This document shows positions 6,472 through 8,163 of a stretch of DNA of 8,163 bases, piece by piece (positions within the stretch are counted from its first letter, which is position 1; each line of letters starts with the position of its first letter). The notes beneath the pieces were generated by a model. The model saw only the letters and a list, made by a program, of their open reading frames with translations. It searched no databases and had not been told where the DNA came from. This stretch comes from Euryarchaeota archaeon UBA60. GTDB taxonomy: Archaea; Thermoplasmatota; Poseidoniia; Poseidoniales; Poseidoniaceae. The stretch covers positions 2,684 through 10,846 of the forward strand of contig DARQ01000026.1 of the NCBI GenBank assembly GCA_002503395.1, in the 5' to 3' direction. Position numbers and translations under genes: made by a program.

Positions 6472-8163
6472 TCCTGCAATGACCGGATTGCCTCATGTGG
6501 AAGATCAACCCCGAGATTGACCAGGGCCTCGCTCACCCCTCCTCGCTCGATCCAGCCTCGCAGTTCAGCACTGCTCGGGTCGCCACCACCAACCGTAGCC
6601 GCATCATGTGGCTGGTAGGCCAAAGCCGCCTTGACTCCGAGTAGCAGATTTTCATAGGGCAGGCCATGCTCGATGCACAGGGAAATAGGTCCGAACAGAC
6701 GGTCATCTTTTCCGAGTTTGCGCACCGGGTCACGGCATTGGCGCTCGAGCGGGTCGAGGATTCTGTGGTCTTGATATTTGGCCAGCGCCCGCTCGACCCA
6801 TTCGGCTTGTTCACCAGCAGTGAAGCCGTAGGCGGTCACCAGTGCGGCGCTGGCCTCGGCGCCGGCGGCGCTGGCAATTGCGGCAATCTCCACATCGTTT
6901 GCGGCCTCTGCCAACATCTCGTAGCCGCGCTTGTGGCCGATGTAGGAAACCACCGCGTTGATGGAATTGTAGGTGTACAGTTTGCGGGTCAATTCTGTTA
7001 CGAAGTCGGGGCGCAGGTCGAAGCCGGGCACCGAGGCGACCAACTCTGGCCTTACCAGGGCTGCACCGTCGAGCGGTAATGACCAGTGATCCTGAACCTG
7101 CACAGTCAGCTGACCGAACTCGCCCACCTGTTCAGGTCTCGGCTCGATACACGAGCGCAGGACCTGTGCCTGGGCAATGCCGATGCGTCCTGACGAGATA
7201 TGTGACCTTACCAAGGTCGCAGGCGCCGGGTGATTCTCGGCCAGGATGATGTCTATCGAGCGGGCGTAACCGGAAGACCGTCCGTCTTCTCCACAACCGG
7301 TGAGGACGCTAGCCAGGCCTTCTGCCCATGAATCGAGATGGCTGGCACCGAGTGAAGTCAGGATGAGGTCAGCCTCATCCACTCGCCATGTATCGCTTGA
7401 GATGGAATAGCCAGAGACTACCTCGACCTCGCCGGTGGCGAGGTTGATTATTGAGTACGAGCCACCTGCAAGTGCCGAAACTAAGTCTGGATTTGGGTCG
7501 ACGAAGTGGATTCGCCATCCGGCACGTACCAGCAATTGGGCGAGAAAACCTCGCCCGACCTTGCCGGCTCCGAAGATGACCGCCAATGGTTTCTGCGCAA
7601 GTTTGGCAATTCCGAGCACACTGACCTCTTGGCCGGCCCGTTTGTCAGCGCCCCGAGATTCGACCAGTTGCGGAATCATCGCCAACCCTCCCCCGATAAG
7701 CATCTCACCATCTCCCCCTGGTAGAAGGGCGAGAATCTCGGATACCGAGTCGTTCAGCGAAACGAGTGCTTGCCAAGCCGAGTCATGTCCTTCGCTCGTG
7801 GGCTTGCTCAGTAGGGCGATGAAGCGTTGCGCCGCGGCCACAGTTCTCTCCTCACCAAGTGATTCGGCCAGGCTGGCCCCCCCTGTCGAAGTCGAGAGAT
7901 AGGTCAGTGCTGGCAGACGCCCAAGAGACGGCAACCAACTCATCTCGGGAATCGGTTCACCGCCGACTTGACCGACATGTTCACTGGTATTGGCGAGATT
8001 GAATATGTCTCCCTTGCCTGCACCGAGGCCATAGACCCCAGCCGAAAGGTCGTCACAGCCACAGATAACCTCTGCTCCAGCCGGGATTCCCGATAGTGAG
8101 GAACCCGCTTCGGAAACCTCTCCGATGACCTCCTCGGGAAGGTGAAAATTTCCCTCCCCAGAG
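6468..8163 (-). CDS. FGGY-type sugar kinase fused to mannitol-1-phosphate dehydrogenase-like domain (5' end outside window)
   Basis: The frame is open to the window edge, giving 564 visible residues; the Met at 7943..7941 is internal (fragment residue 74), not a start. Residues 1 to about 185 resemble the C-terminal half of FGGY carbohydrate kinases: LPEEVIGEV, then PAGAEVICGCDD with the likely catalytic Asp at 8052-8054, then GLGAGKGDIFNLANTSEHVG in place of the usual 'Ga.....GTS', and MLIGGG (fragment 154-159) as the glycine-rich nucleotide-binding element. The kinase ends at VLGIAKLAQK, and the NAD-binding strand AVIFGAGKVGRGF (fragment 194-206) follows with almost no linker. The rest aligns well with E. 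coli MtlD: AENH, KLYTYNSINAVVSYIG (394-409), DPVRKLGKDDRLFGPI and EHGLPYENLLLG. Catalytic Lys394 and Asn399 are present, but the family His is Asn402. Inferred role: phosphorylate a hexitol or sugar, then interconvert the phosphate with fructose-6-phosphate using NAD(H), in the cytoplasm. The exact substrate, and whether mannitol is used, cannot be read from sequence. Confidence 0.85.
   Translation of the reverse strand, partial: SGEGNFHLPEEVIGEVSEAGSSLSGIPAGAEVICGCDDLSAGVYGLGAGKGDIFNLANTSEHVGQVGGEPIPEMSWLPSLGRLPALTYLSTSTGGASLAESLGEERTVAAAQRFIALLSKPTSEGHDSAWQALVSLNDSVSEILALLPGGDGEMLIGGGLAMIPQLVESRGADKRAGQEVSVLGIAKLAQKPLAVIFGAGKVGRGFLAQLLVRAGWRIHFVDPNPDLVSALAGGSYSIINLATGEVEVVSGYSISSDTWRVDEADLILTSLGASHLDSWAEGLASVLTGCGEDGRSSGYARSIDIILAENHPAPATLVRSHISSGRIGIAQAQVLRSCIEPRPEQVGEFGQLTVQVQDHWSLPLDGAALVRPELVASVPGFDLRPDFVTELTRKLYTYNSINAVVSYIGHKRGYEMLAEAANDVEIAAIASAAGAEASAALVTAYGFTAGEQAEWVERALAKYQDHRILDPLERQCRDPVRKLGKDDRLFGPISLCIEHGLPYENLLLGVKAALAYQPHDAATVGGGDPSSAELRGWIERGGVSEALVNLGVDLPHEAIRSLQE

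Noticed and set aside
7584..7607. Assembly artefact joining two separate genes
   Set aside because: Both domains are in frame, complete at the joint, and similar in base composition, with no residual start or stop between them. A genuine fusion is the simpler reading, although reads should confirm it.
7435..7902. 155-codon plus-strand frame opposite the kinase-dehydrogenase junction
   Set aside because: The opposite strand has strong family motifs throughout; the plus-strand product is Pro/Ser/Arg-rich with no motif.
6468..7943. Stand-alone 491-residue mannitol dehydrogenase starting at ATG 7943
   Set aside because: The frame continues upstream without a stop to the window edge, and both the upstream 73 residues and the first 110 after this Met belong to the same FGGY kinase domain, so this Met is internal.

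Overview
All recognisable genes in this window lie on the minus strand and are tightly packed. Four are substantial and a fifth only begins, which looks like a single operon read from high to low coordinates. In transcription order they are: (1) a 5'-truncated fusion of the C-terminal half of an FGGY-type carbohydrate kinase to a mannitol-1-phosphate-dehydrogenase-like (MtlD/long-chain polyol dehydrogenase) domain; (2) a 243-residue four-helix membrane protein with a cysteine-containing loop, whose start overlaps the fusion gene's stop by an ATGA; (3) an 884-residue protein with the topology and several signature motifs of the eukaryotic CD36/SR-B/LIMP-2 scavenger receptor family; (4) a 998-residue GH38 alpha-mannosidase with all metal and catalytic residues in place; (5) the first codons of another gene with a very good ribosome binding site. 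Gene spacing is -4, 47, 10 and 4 bp. No RNA genes, mobile elements or CRISPR arrays were seen, and there is no gene-free stretch over 47 bp apart from the window edges.

Organism: no marker gene is present, so this is inference. The GGTGA-type Shine-Dalgarno, very acidic secreted domains rich in N-glycosylation sequons, lack of a bacterial-style lipoprotein or outer-membrane signal, and the general style of the two membrane proteins suggest an archaeon, plausibly a marine Thermoplasmatota (Marine Group II/Poseidoniales-like). A bacterium is not excluded.

How the genes may work together: GH38 enzymes release mannose from alpha-mannosides, and a kinase plus polyol-phosphate dehydrogenase would feed a hexitol or hexose into fructose-6-phosphate. 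The operon therefore looks like cytoplasmic use of mannose- or mannitol-containing compounds, coupled to a surface module made of the CD36-like protein and its small four-helix partner. The two most notable items are the CD36-family protein in an apparent prokaryote, enlarged by about 370 residues between its conserved blocks and lacking any cysteine, and the nearly linker-free kinase-dehydrogenase fusion, whose dehydrogenase half has Asn where the family normally has its catalytic His.
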